Of a stretch of DNA of 64,000 bases, positions 1 to 10,797 are shown piece by piece. The first letter of the stretch is position 1, and every line of letters begins with the position of its first letter. The notes beneath the pieces were generated by a model that ran no database searches, was not told the origin of the DNA, and saw only the letters and a list, made by a program, of their open reading frames with translations. The DNA comes from Lotus japonicus. Its lineage: Eukaryota; Streptophyta; Magnoliopsida; Fabales; Fabaceae. The position numbers and the translations under genes were made by a program. The stretch is taken from contig NC_080042.1 of assembly GCF_012489685.1 (NCBI RefSeq), positions 63,871,802-63,935,801 of the forward strand, given 5' to 3'.

Positions 1-483
1 AGACAATCCAGATAATCATTTCATATTAGTGAAGAATATAGCAACCAATCAATGGAGAAAAACAACAAATTAGTCAAGAAAAGCACAAAGGCAAAGAACA
101 CAAATACAAAATTAAAGAAATAGCTAGATAGGCAGCCCTTGCAACATGATGAGACAACCCAAGGTGAGGAAATAAGCTTCGGGCAGCAACAAACGCAGGG
201 AAAAACCAGCAAAATACCAGCAAACCGCACCGAGTGCTTAAGCTAAGGCCAGAGAAACAGTAAAAAAGAGGACAGCGACAACATAACATACTTGAACCAA
301 CCAACATCATGTAACACTAATCAACACAGACCTGATCTACTAAAGAGAGCCACAAGGTAGCCAAGCATAGACAGCAAAAACAGCAGGGTCGATGCAGATG
401 AATGAAAGCACATTAAACACCCCCTTTTTGGTGCAAATTTTCCCACAACATACCACAAATTTTAGAAAATTAAACAAGTATAC

Positions 484-806
484 CTTTTCGTGAGGGGGAA
501 CATAGGTTGATGCAGATGAATGCGAAGCTACACTATTTTCATTGCCTAGAGCAGCTTCCATCATAATAGAGATCTCTTCTTCATCTAAATTTGGGTGTTG
601 TAGCTTCAGCATGTTCCTTACAAGTAATGTTAATCCATCCATCTGCCTCTTCATACCAGTCATTTCATCTTTATGCTGCTTCTTAATAGCAGAAATTTCT
701 TCATTTTTTTCCTCGTGGATGGTGTTAACGTTCTTCCGTAGCAGCGAACTCGGCCAGATTTTTCCTTCCCAAACAAAGACTTGAACGTCTTGGATTCATT
801 TGTGTT
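484..806 (-). pseudogene. En/Spm-type Transposase_24 exon remnant
   Basis: Minus-strand translation gives an N-terminal block with KSLFGKEKSGRVRCYGRTLTPS. After a one-base frame change near 710-720 it continues as EEISAIKKQHKDEM and a Leu-rich helical stretch ending VPPHEK. This order (FGKE..GRVRCYGR..TP, then a coiled helix, then a Ser/Thr tail) matches my memory of the plant Ptta/En/Spm transposase family (PF03004, Transposase_24). The exon is bounded by an AG acceptor just above 806 and a GT donor at 483-482. The frame change makes it a pseudogene. It lies inside the Helitron and may be a captured fragment. A CACTA element remnant is the alternative. Confidence 0.6.
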
Positions 807-1461
807 CTGAATTGGCTTATCCTCACAAGACAAAAATTTAGATAAAACGAACGAGCCCTCAACTTAAAAATAGGGAAACAAAAATAAAATAACAATTAAA
901 CCCCAATACTGAAAAATCATTTCAACCCCACCATCACATGTATCATCAAAACACCAACCCAAAGTCTATTTTGTTCATTAGGAAGGAATAGTTCAGAAGC
1001 ATATTTACTAATCTTTATTTATCCTTTTTCTTTGTTAAGGCAGATATCCACTTGTTCCTGACTATACTAATATAACATATAGCTTCTCTATGGTGCAAAT
1101 ATAGCAGCAAAATTGACAATGCACTGTTTCCATGAACTGACTAGAAGATGAAATTTCAGAAAAGAACTGGTAATCCAAACAAGAATGCAGCAATGTCAGT
1201 TCATGGCCAAAAAAAATAAAAGGATCAGCAGCAATATTTTCATATAGCCAGTACCAGTTTTTACAGCAGCTTCAAATTGACTAGATCATTAGCTTATCCT
1301 CACAAGACAGTTTTTTTTTCCCTTATACCAGATTTTGCAATAGAATGAGACAATGCTGTAGATCCTCATGCTACAAAATTTATGAACATATTCTCATGCA
1401 GCAAAATTCTATGAACATGTTAGAGAGCAATCAGAGACATTAGAACCCAAACGCAGGTTAA

Positions 1462-1743
1462 TCAACATGAGAAAAAAAAAAAGAGGGCTGCACCTATGAG
1501 AAAAAAGAGGGCCCAATATACTAATGTTGCGAGCGGCGAAGGTTTCGATTGAGTTGAAGGAGAACTGGAGCGCAGAGAGAACGATGGAGCCCGAGAAATG
1601 CAAGGGCGGAGAACAGAGGGCGGGAGGAACCTTGCACACGATAGACAACGCCTGGACAATGAAGGGCAGCGGCGTAGGATGCCCAACAGAGCCAATGAGC
1701 TTTCCTCCACATAGCGAACAAGAGGAAGGGGCGAAGGGTTCAT
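1462..1743 (-). other. GC-richer exon-like block, unrecognised
   Basis: This block is clearly more GC-rich than its surroundings and holds an open frame of about 93 codons on the minus strand. The frame starts MNPSPLPLVRYVEESS and continues rich in Arg, Ser, Leu and Pro. The composition resembles a plant 5' leader or an organelle-targeting first exon captured by the Helitron. No family is recognised, and other frames are open over the same stretch, so coding is uncertain. Confidence 0.2.
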
Positions 1744-1854
1744 ACTACACAGAGCAGCCAGTTTTTTAGTGTTAGGCCCAGTTTAATTAATTAATTAAGA
1801 TGAAGATTTTTATGCCACGGTAATATTTGTAGGTTTAGGTTGCCGCGGTTGGAA

Positions 1855-2000
1855 AGCTGTAGCCATGAACTGTCCACAATTGTGGAACCGTGGTATATAC
1901 CGTAGATTCCACGGTTTTTTTCAGCTGTGATCATCATATGTCCACAATTTTTGAACCGTGGCATATACTCTAATTAGGCCACGGTTTTTTCTCCGTTGAA
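1855..2000. repeat. Two diverged repeats of a CCACGGTTTTTT motif
   Basis: Two related segments of about 70 bases follow each other. Each contains TGTCCACAATT, then ACCGTGG(T/C)ATATA, then CCACGGTTTTTT. They look like subterminal repeats of the Helitron. Confidence 0.5.
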
Positions 2001-2037
2001 GAAATTAACGTGGGCTAAAGTGAAAAATGCTGTAGTG

Positions 2038-2065
2038 CGTGCGTTGCACGGGTAAAAAGTACTAG
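2038..2065 (+). repeat. Helitron 3' terminus: hairpin plus CTAG
   Basis: CGTGC at 2038-2042 pairs with GCACG at 2046-2050 around a GTT loop. CTAG at 2062-2065 then precedes a T. Plant Helitrons typically end in a short GC hairpin 10-12 bases before CTRR, so this marks the 3' end and the insertion site. Confidence 0.7.
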
Positions 2066-3569
2066 TTTACTCATAAAAATATTGTTTCCAACTGTTGGAT
2101 TTTAGTAGCTTATTTAGATCAATAAGATAATGAAAATATTGTGTCTTACCAATTAATTGCAGAAGATTGTGTACACAAATTGTTAACATCTTGTTAAAAA
2201 GAACTACTATTTTAACTAGAGCAATGGCAAGATATTGTGGAATTCAGAAAATACAAAATACAAATAAATAAAAAAGAGAAATATACAAATGGAAAGGGGA
2301 GAACAAACATCAATAATTTCTTTCCGATGTAGAAAAAAAAGACAAACATCAATAATGATGAGACAACCATGACTTAAAAAGACAGTATGTAATATTTTTT
2401 TTATTCTTTTATGAATACATAATACTTGCAAATTTATTTATTTATTGCCTATTTATTGTTGTTTCGATGCACCGGTGGCATCCACGGGGCTGGTGGGTTT
2501 TGGTTTGGTTGTGAGGGATAGGCATGGTGAGGTGCTTGCTTCTGCAGCACAACACCTTCTTCATGCTTCTTCGCCAATCATGGGGGAGGCAATGGCTCTT
2601 AGGTGGTCCATGCAACTTGCTGTTTGTAACACCCCGATTTCCAGGTGTCACTTTAGTAACCAAAAATAATCTTTACGCGGAAAACAGGTAATTTTTTTTC
2701 GTTTTCTTTCCTTTAAATCAAAACAATAGAAAGTAAAGACATAACCCAACAACTAACTAACCGATAAACAAACATATACAAATGTACAGCCTCAGCTGCA
2801 CTCTCCCGTCACGCGCACACGCAGTGACTCCAAGGCAGCATGCCCGTAGGCGAATATATACAAACCAGAACTGTACGCAAAAACATCAAATATACCACTA
2901 TCCAAGAGAAAGTCGGCCTCAAAATGGCCTAAGCAAAGACCACTATGGTCCGACTGACTCACTGTGATCCGTCAGTAAGAGAACCACACAAAAGTCATGC
3001 GTCGGGAACCTACCCTGTCCCAAAAGCAAAACGAATCAGAGCTATTACAGTAACAACCAACTCAAAAGACTCTAACCTCCCATAACCCACACTACTATCA
3101 GCGACCCTCCCTCGATCAGGCATGAAGTCCGGGTCCTCGTCGAAAGCTCTAGTAATAGTCATTCCGCTCCGGGTCTTTCCCGCGCCACGAATCATCACGA
3201 ACCGGCTGACAGACGCCTGGCAGCAGGCCGACCGCCCAAACACAAACATACAAACAAAGCCAAGGCGCTAGGGTCAACTTACAGAATACAATAGATATAC
3301 AATCAACATGCGATAAAAGGGGTATATATATATATGTTGTATATATACATATAAGTTATGTATTGCCTACTCTAAGGTATACATAGCATGTTCTCGAATC
3401 TCCTACACAGTTCAATCATTAATACCTAACGATGTTCATCAACATCAAATCATCATAATCTCAACATATGAAGTTAGGTGATAAGGTTAGTCAAACAATG
3501 TATCGTCCTCCCAGCACACACGTATCCAACTAAACCAATGTTCCCTGTCGTTGCCCTAGGGTAAACGAC

Positions 3570-3945
3570 GATGAAATCTCACGCTTCCATGAAGTCTCAC
3601 GCTTCAATGGGGTCTTACGCTTTCACGAAGTCTCACGCTTCAGTGAAATCTCACACATTCACGAAGTCTCACGCTTCAGTGAAGTTTCGCGCCTTCACGA
3701 AGTCTCACGCTTCAGTGAAGTTGCACGCCTCCGCAAAGTCTCCCGCTTCAGCGAAGGTTCCCGTCTCCGCAAGGTCTCCCGCCTCAGCGAAGGTTCCCGT
3801 CTCCACGAGGTCTCCCGCCTCAGTGAAGTTTCTGCTTTCACGAAGTCTCACGCCTCAGTGAAGCTTACTCACTTTCACGAAGTCTCACGCTTCAGTGAAG
3901 TTCCATGCTTTCACGAAGTCTCACGCCTCAGTGAAGCTTCCCGTT
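3570..3945. repeat. Minisatellite in solo LTR, about 30-bp units
   Basis: Units built on CACGAAGTCTCACGCTTCAG recur about every 30 bases, with diverged copies in the middle (CCGCAAGGTCTCCCGC). The uninterrupted plus frame here is a by-product of the period being a multiple of three. Confidence 0.85.
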
Positions 3946-3949
3946 CTTC

Positions 3950-4075
3950 ACTATGGATGGACCATTCCCGTTATCCATCCTGGATGAACCATTCCCGTTA
4001 TTCATCCTTGGTGAACCATTCCCGTTATTCACCATTTATGCAAGGTGAACCATTCCCGTTATTCACCCGATTGAT
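3950..4075. repeat. Short tandem repeat GAACCATTCCCGTTATTCA
   Basis: Four to five copies of (G)AACCATTCCCGTTATYCA with ~30-base spacing directly follow the first minisatellite in the same LTR. Confidence 0.8.
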
Positions 4076-4159
4076 GCAATATGGTTAGCCAAACAACGAA
4101 TCGCCCTTACCACGAAAGTGTGTAGCTCACAACCCAATCTCAACAAACCCATGAGTTAG

Positions 4160-4300
4160 TGTCGGTCAATACAACACAACTCGGAGTAAGTGTCGGTCAA
4201 TACAACACAACTCCATCCACAGAATACACAAGGGTCTAGTGTCGGTCAATACAACACCGCCCAAACAACAAGAGCACTAGGTGTCGGTCAATACAACACG
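4160..4300. repeat. Interspersed repeat GTGTCGGTCAATACAACAC
   Basis: Four copies of GTGTCGGTCAATACAACAC lie 30-50 bases apart. This is the third repeat type in the same part of the solo LTR. Confidence 0.85.
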
Positions 4301-7300
4301 GCTCCACAACACTCCCCAAGAGTACTACAGTACTCGGTGACTTCAATCATCACCATAGCTCACCTTAGTGGCTTTCCCCAATTCCGATAACTCTCCAAAC
4401 CCGCAACAAAGGTCGACTTTTCCCCGTCTTTCGTAAATGTTTTCCCTTTTAGTTCTCCTATGCTTAAACGTTAATAAAAATGATTTCAATTCAAATTAGT
4501 CAAATTATGAGTTTATTTCTCAAAGTCTAAGTTTCCCAAAGTCTCTAGTTTACAATATTCTATTCATTCTAGGATTTCCGAAAACCAACCGCCCAAAAGA
4601 AGTTTCCCGGGGAAAGTCTAAGTAAACCAACGAATCCCAACAAATGGCTAAGTCCCAAACCCCTCGTTTGAACTTGCCTAGGGTTGTTCATCCAACCCGA
4701 AACATCAAAGATCACCAGATCAATGAATCTCCACTCCGAAGTCGCGTCAAAACGCACAATCCAATAAAGCACAACATCACAACATCAGTTCATCAACATA
4801 ATCAACATCAAAGTAAAGCATAAGTCGAATTGATCGACGCCTATCATGCATTCATAGCTAATATATAGTAAGTTGCCCTAACCTCGAGCTGTTCCAGCTT
4901 CGCAAACAAAGTTCTCCTCAAACAATTGCTCTGAGTCTTCCAAAGTTCCCTCAACTGAACCTCGGAGAAAAACAAAGCAGAACCCAAACAAAATCGATTA
5001 GTTCGATCGCAAAACAATACATAAACGATAGACAAAGCATTAAAGCTTCAGAATAGGACAATCAGGTACGAAAAGACAAGTTTTCGAAACCGAAAAACTC
5101 CCCCCTGATGGTAATAACCCACGGCCTCAAAGGAAAAAGGGCTTCGGCTCTTTTTCTTCGATCAAATCAATTCACAAGGTAGTTTTAGGATAAAACTAAG
5201 GCAAAGAAACTGTCAGAACAATTTTCGGACAATCGGGCCGAAATACGACTATCCAGGGGCATTTTGGCCCAAAATAAAGGCTCAAAACTTCAAAGTTATC
5301 AGTTCTGAAAACAAATTTGACAGCAACGATCCTCATGACATCCGTGACAACAAATCCTAAAGGCACGAAGTCAAATTATGACTTTTCGACAATAAAGTTT
5401 CGAAATGTGAGACAAAAAGGTTTTGAAACAGTTTTTCAGATCCTGGACAATTGAATCGCAATCAGAGTTTACTGACAGAGGTTTTAGACTCAGGGGAACG
5501 TAAGGAACATAACCCAACCAAGAAATCGAAGAAATCGGACCATTTTAGAAAAAGCTCAAAACTGTGAGCACAGAAACGACTTCAAAAACGCAACAGAAAC
5601 AACAATCAGAGGTAGGAATCGTGTTAGTTACCTTGATACCTAGAAGTAGGGACGAACTGCACGAACATTGGTCAAGTTTTCGCGGAAATCCCCTCCCCCC
5701 TTGCTCTCCACGAAATCAGCCACAAATGGAGGAAAAATGGAAGATATTTTGCTTTTTCGCCTATTTATAGGCGGGCGAAATCGCGGGAAAATGAAAATTT
5801 CGCGATTCCGATTATTGCAGCACGTTCACCAAGGAATTCTAAGAGAGATTCTGGCGTCAGAAATCCAGAACTCAAAACAAATATCTATGATATGGGAAAA
5901 ACGATATCGAAAATCTCAAAAGCGGTGTAAGTTAAATCTGTCCCGAAAAACTACTTTTTGCTGTGATGCTCAAACGACAAAACTTCCAACAGAAGAAAGA
6001 TTGGAAATGTCGAAACAAGTCTAGCAACGCGGACGGAATCTTCGTTAGATGTCCCGAATAGAAAAAGTCTTCATCCATTGCTCGAAAATAGGGTTTCGAA
6101 GCAAAGAAATTAGCGTCGGCGGACATCCGAAAAGTGAAACCCATCGTGCGTACAGTCCAGAGTTCCGAAATGAAACGCTGGTCGATGGAAAAATAAAGAG
6201 AATCTTTAAATTTTCCGAGAGTTCGAAATCTCACTCAAAACGTTGCTTTAAGAGCGAAATAGCCTATTCTGGACACGCTCGCCATAAGGCAGGTGTGCAG
6301 ACGACTCGTACTAACTCCGGAAGCAACTACGCAACATTCCTCAAGTAATTCCTGAACTTTCCTCTTCATTAATCTTTCTCAAATACCAAACTCCTGTCAC
6401 GCTTACGCTGATTCTACGCGTGAGTCGGAAACTTAACTTGTTCTGAAAATCCAGGTCTTACACTGTTCATATGGGTTTTCGGCGTGTGCTGTTTGAAACG
6501 GACTGTTTACAGCTCTTCCAGCGTTGGAAGAAGCCGCCCGATGGCAGATCGTATTTAGCTAGTATTATTGCTTATTGTTTCATGTTATCTCGTTTTTTTT
6601 ATTATGTTGACTTGTCTTTTGTTTGCTGGGGGGGCAATTCTGTTGCTGATTTCCTTGCTGGTAATGCTTCCAATTACTCTGACATGGTTTGGTTGGAAGA
6701 GGTTCCAGTTGAGGTTATTGATTTGGTTCATGCTGATGTAATGGCTTCTATGCCTACTTTTGCTTAATATAATTGCAGTTTCCATTCAAAAAAAAATGTG
6801 CAAGCTCAATAACTATTTACCTTTAAAAAAATGTAGCTTATGTGAGTACTAGTCTGATAGCAAATTAAATATTCAAAGGTGAACAAAATTGAATTGATAA
6901 AAAGATGACACAAATAAAAGATCGAAATACACTTATCACATATAGACATGAACATCTTCAAGTAATGTAGACACATTATGTATGTTAAATAACGTTTTAT
7001 GAATAGACATGAACATTTTCAAGTAATGTAGATGCATTATAGTATGTTAAACATGAAACGTGATTCTTCCCATGCAACAACAAAAAACAGGAAGAAAATT
7101 CAACCTCCTCCTTATTCAATATAAGTTCTTGTAGTTCAAGCTCATGGAGCCTTCACTTTTTATCTTCTTTTATCATGCATTAGGTTTATCATGCCCCCAA
7201 GGACAGTAATAAGTGAAATTTCCCCTTCCACCTCCATTGTTTCTCCCATCTCCCATTTGATACTTACTACTATCATGGTATGTAGGGGCCTTATGCCAGT

Positions 7301-7384
7301 ATATGTTTCTTCCTTTATTTTGTCTTCATTCCTATTCCAATCAGCTCCTCTAAACATTTCGTAGGTGTATCTCTGTTAGTTCTC

Positions 7385-7845
7385 CTAGTTCTCCCTCGTA
7401 TTCCACCCCCAAGTATTTACATGAGCATTTTCAGTGTGTTTTGGTGTGTCAGTTTCATCCCCCCATCCAGGGCCGGAAAATGAATAATTTGAAAGGATCA
7501 AACTATCAAGAATCACAACAGTCTCACCTTGTCCTTGCTTAGTGGGCTCTATGTCATCTTTTTCCAAGTTTAGAATAAGCTCAGGGTCAATAGTTGAATT
7601 CCAATCTATATCATCAATGTAAGTGTTAGGATCAAGCAAAGGTACATCGCATGGAAGGTCATTCATCGATGCCCAAAATCTTTTTTTTGCATTATCAAAT
7701 GCTTCTCTACCAGCAGAATCATCCCAATACATTACGTTGTCATATAACCATGAATACTTCTTTTTTTCTAATAGATTTGACCATGTGATTCCAACCGAAG
7801 CACAAAACCTTTTTTCCCAACTTGGCACCGTTGGCTTCCAAAATT
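7385..7845 (-). CDS. Exon of conserved plant protein of unknown function, copy A
   Basis: The minus-strand reading runs from an AG acceptor (7847-7846) through EFWKPTVPSWEKRFC to a stop at 7385, about 150 codons. Motifs are WEKRFC near the start, DDSAGREAF, NAKKRFWA, LPCD, and YIDDIDWN with DPEL. From memory this resembles a plant-wide family of short proteins of unknown function carrying WEK.FC, NWDDSAGEEAF and YID.IDW motifs. Upstream exons are not identified. Compared with copy B at 40161, this copy has Tyr for Asn before WDDSAG and Arg for Lys after it. The other copy keeps the residues I remember as consensus. It is possibly a pseudogene after duplication. Confidence 0.5.
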
Positions 7846-8375
7846 CTACGAGCCAAAAACAATAGGATTATAAGTTGATCAATCGAGCATGGATATTTGA
7901 TAAAAACAAGACAAGCTAACATAGTGGTTGTGGTTTCAATGTGATTATTTAAATTATAAAAAATTGTGGCTAATACAGATGCACTTGTGATTGAAACATA
8001 GTGGCAAAGACCTTTTAAACCGCCATATTGCAGTTTTGATTATGCATGCTTGCAAATCAGCTGAGTTTAAAACAATGTAAGATTGTAATAATAATGAATG
8101 AGTGTCTACAAACTAATTCAAAATATAAATGGAAAATTCCTAAAAAATAAATGAAAACAAACAAGAAAATATATATGAGCAAACAATGGATCGTGAAAGT
8201 AAACATGTATGCACGATATGTGATAAGAAAGTTAAAATCAAAAAAGTTTGAGCTCAAATTTCTATAAAAAAAAAACTTGTTTTCTGTTGTATTTATTGGT
8301 ATACAAACGATCTCTTAATTAGTTCAATACTCCAGGATCCATTAACATGGGACCAATCAAACAAAGGGACATACA

Positions 8376-8911
8376 TTTTGAACATGGTTTTGGAAACCCT
8401 TGTCGGAACAACTATTGTTTGTTGTATTCAGTATTAGAACAAGTCCCAATCTGGGGTTTTTCATCTTCTGGGCTTACGTTTTGAACATGGTTTACAGGTA
8501 TTTTAGATCAACACCCACCGAATCGTGAATCTCAACCTCAACCAATTGTTCACATGCCTGAATTTTCTCCCCCTCCACCTCCAAATCGGCAACCACAACC
8601 TCCGCCTCCAACTCCCAAAACCCACACCCAACGCAAACCCCACCCACTGCAACCACCACCCCCACCGCTTGCTGCCCCAATTCAACCTAGAAATCTCAAC
8701 TAATCTCTCTCCCCGAAACTCCCTCTCTCCCATGCAACTCCAACCCCCAGAGTCGCACAACAACACCGAGCCACGAACCCCAAACCACCATCAGATCAAA
8801 TAAGAAAAAAACCCACAAAACCCAGAAGAAGAGAAGGAAAAGGAGACCAAAGGTTTACCGAACAAAAAACTCCAATTTTGAACCAAACCCTTTCCTTTGC
8901 ATGACTCCAAT
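8376..8911. other. Low-complexity host sequence, no gene assigned
   Basis: TTTTGAACATGGTTT occurs twice, near 8375 and 8477. From about 8525 the plus strand becomes a C/A-rich stretch coding for Pro/Asn/His-rich runs. It is open in several frames, which is expected from composition. No family is recognised. Confidence 0.4.
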
Positions 8912-9580
8912 TAGGGGTGTTCATAACCGAACCAATCCAAACAAAACCGACAAACCGATCCAAAAAAACCGAAATCCAATCAAACCGAAAACCGAACGGA
9001 CTGAAAATTGAAAAAATCGAAATTATTTATTGGATCAGATCGGATTTCGGATTTGATTTCCAAAACCGAACTAATCCAATCCAAACCGAACATTCACAAA
9101 TATGTATATTTTTAGTTATACATATATCATTCCATTTACACTTACATAGTACATATTTATTGTATATATATTGATTATATCACGCATGATTATTTATAAA
9201 ATTACGTTTTAATAAAAAAAGTTCAAGTAATTATTTGAACTATATACATGCATCAAAGTAAACAATTATAATCTAATTTAAAAATATGTTGACTATGTTA
9301 TAATTTATGAATGTTATATTAATGTTATAAATTATGTATCGTTGTATTTATCATATATTATATATTTTTAAATTTTATACAACACAATTTCAAAGTATAA
9401 AAAATTGAAACAAAAACCGAACAATCCAATCCAATCCAAACCGCTATAGATTGGATCGGATTGGTTCGGATTTGAATTTAGTAAAAAATCCATTGGATGA
9501 CAAAATCATAAAACCGATGAGATCGGATCGGATGATTTTTCTCCTCAAAACCGATCCAATCCAATCCGCGAACACCCCTA
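8912..9580. mobile_element. hAT-type MITE with 8-bp target duplication
   Basis: The 669-base element has perfect terminal inverted repeats TAGGGGTGTTC (8912-8922) and GAACACCCCTA (9570-9580). It is flanked by the identical 8-base duplication ACTCCAAT (8904-8911 and 9581-9588). An 8-base duplication and a TAGGG start fit the hAT superfamily. The interior is AT-rich with subterminal arrays of AACCGA/CCAATCC motifs in both orientations, which could bind transposase. No coding sequence is present, so it is non-autonomous. Confidence 0.9.
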
Positions 9581-9588
9581 ACTCCAAT

Positions 9589-10102
9589 CTGATGTGGTTC
9601 CTTTTCTATGGGTTTTTGGGTGGTGGAGGTCGTACATCTGAAGATTTGGGCTTCGATCTTTGGATGGTTTGGTGGGTGTTGGTGGGTTGGGTGGAGGCTG
9701 TAGATTTGGGAGTTAGTGTGGTACTTTCTAGATTGAAATAATTTTAAGTGAGTGATGAAGAAGTATGAAAAAGAAGAAGAAGAGAGGATGAGTTGAAGAA
9801 GAATTCTCAACTTCACCCTATTTTTTTCCATTATTTTTTGGTTTGTTGTTTAATAAAAATAAAATTTTCAATTAAAATATAAAATTGAGTCACATAGGGT
9901 ATGGATTTGATGATTGTGGAATAAAAGAAAAAGAAAAAAATACATGTGAAATTGATGACTGTGTAAAAATTGAGCCACATAAGCATGAAACACGCGCAGG
10001 GACTGATTTTAATAAAAAAAAATCCAGATCCCGAATCGGAAAGTTTTTTTTCAGTGACTTATTTTCGTACGCCATACAATTCCATGGACCTCTATTTAAG
10101 CC
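9589..10102. other. Intergenic DNA left of the Tat element
   Basis: This is a G/T-rich stretch followed by AT-rich DNA. With the MITE removed, it continues 8376-8903. It ends with AAGCC, the left target duplication of the next element. No gene is recognised. Confidence 0.4.
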
Positions 10103-10635
10103 TGATCTGGGAGAGATCAAGCTACCCGTTGACAAGGGGTAGGAGAGAGGGGATCTGGACGCGTTGAAGGACTCCAAGTAGGCAAGGTCCCGGGAGGGGC
10201 TCTTGCAAGACACTCCGATGCTAAAGTCAGTGAGAGAAGTTGTAAGAATGGTGGGTTTGGAGAGAATACGTTACCTTTGGAGAGAAGAAGTGTTCCCTTT
10301 ATATAGGAGAGGTAGAATTAGGGTTGGAGCCATGCAACGTCATGCATGGCACGTACCTGGGGGCACAGATCACCATTAGATTTCCTGTCGAGGAACAGTG
10401 ATCCAACGGTTTGGGGGCCCCTACGGATCTGCACCAGCCAACCTATCCCCTAGGGTAGTTGGCCTAGGTCAACCTCTACATAGTGGGCCCCGGGTTCCTT
10501 GTCTTCTCCCTTGGTGGTGGGGCCCGGGTGCAGGGGGCTTTGGACTCCCCCAAACTGTCCCTTGGCTGGGACGTTCCGTGGGGCCCAACCCCGTCCTGGG
10601 TGCCCTGTCCGTCCTCGGTCAGGGTTCCCGGAACA
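10103..10635 (-). repeat. 3' LTR of the Tat element
   Basis: This is a 533-base LTR with TG..CA ends, TGATCTGGGAGAGATC on the plus strand at the left and GGTTCCCGGAACA at the right. A minus-strand TATA box (TATATAAAGG) lies at 10297-10306. It matches 20680-21213 except for about twelve positions. Confidence 0.93.
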
Positions 10636-10797
10636 GTAGCCCCCTAGCCCTGGTCGGCTGTTCCAGCGGAGCGAGGGCTAATCGCGTTCTGTGCTGGTGG
10701 CGTCATGGCCGTTCTCGGGGTCGGTACATAGGGGTCAAAAATTCAAAACTTTATTCATTAATGGTGGGGGGCCGTTTGGCCGTTACATTTAGTACCC

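Larger units (their letters stand above)
1..2065 (+). mobile_element. Helitron, 3' portion (5' end outside window)
   Basis: The right edge has the signature of a plant Helitron 3' terminus: a short GC hairpin about 11 bases before a terminal CTAG, followed by T. The element-free sequence can be seen in the duplicated copy near 39158/39159, where host DNA reads A then TTTACTC. That fits Helitron insertion between A and T without target duplication. No Rep/helicase coding sequence is visible, so this is probably a non-autonomous, gene-fragment-carrying element. The 5' TC end is not identified. Some of this stretch could instead belong to other nested elements. Confidence 0.6.
2625..6462 (-). 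mobile_element. Solo LTR of a Tekay/Del-like Ty3/gypsy element
   Basis: The 3838-base LTR begins TGTAACACCCCGATTTC and ends GGTCTTACA. It is flanked by perfect 5-base duplications CTGTT (2620-2624 and 6463-6467). There is no internal region or primer binding site, so it is a solo LTR left by LTR-LTR recombination. Its left edge resembles the LTRs at 46274, 52921 and 59621 (ACACCCCGATTTC, then GTCACTTTAGTAACCAAA), so the families are related but diverged. By analogy with that array, transcription would run on the minus strand. A TATA-like CTATAAATAGG lies at about 5758-5769 on that strand. Confidence 0.9.
2460..6767 (+). pseudogene. LINE RNase H domain (RVT_3-like), interrupted
   Basis: The frame is open from the LINE junction to 2624 and again from the base after the LTR insertion to the stop at 6767. 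If the LTR and one copy of the CTGTT duplication are removed, the two halves join in the same frame (QLAV then HMGFRR). So the domain had no stop when the LTR element arrived. Visible RNase H features are DRHG near the start, the Glu of GEAMALRW, the Asp of FETD, and an ADFLAG C-terminal motif. It is an isolated domain with no reverse transcriptase beside it, so it is presumed non-functional. Confidence 0.7.
2467..6796 (+). mobile_element. 5'-truncated LINE fragment, split by a solo LTR
   Basis: The LINE pieces are about 2467-2624 and 6468-6796. They encode the end of a plant LINE ORF2: an RNase H domain with DRHGEVLAS, GEAMALRW, FETDCLQLF and NSVADFLAG motifs, a stop at 6765-6767, and a short 3' tail ending in A9 at about 6788-6796. 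Copy B (near 39553-39567) shows the empty site, with a few host bases lost at integration and no clear target duplication. Only the last ~0.5 kb of the LINE is present, as is usual for 5'-truncated insertions. It cannot move by itself. Confidence 0.75.
2066..8375. repeat. Duplicated host segment, copy A (interrupted)
   Basis: Starting at TTTACTCATAAAAATATTG and ending at AAAGGGACATACA, this sequence is nearly identical to 39159-41163 once the insertion at about 2467-6796 is removed. Both copies are in the same orientation, about 37 kb apart. Differences are scattered substitutions and small indels. The retained pieces are about 2066-2466 and 6797-8375. The only coding content is the minus-strand exon at 7385-7845. 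The other parts (6797-7384 and 7846-8375) are AT-rich with no gene seen. Confidence 0.9.

Noticed and set aside
3571..3861. Plus-strand ORF of repeated MKSHASVKSH units
   Set aside because: A product of a 30-bp minisatellite whose period keeps the frame open.
8525..8803. Pro/His/Asn-rich plus-strand ORF and a Gly/Val/Trp-rich minus-strand ORF on the same bases
   Set aside because: Both result from a C/A-rich low-complexity stretch, with no conserved motif or splice context.
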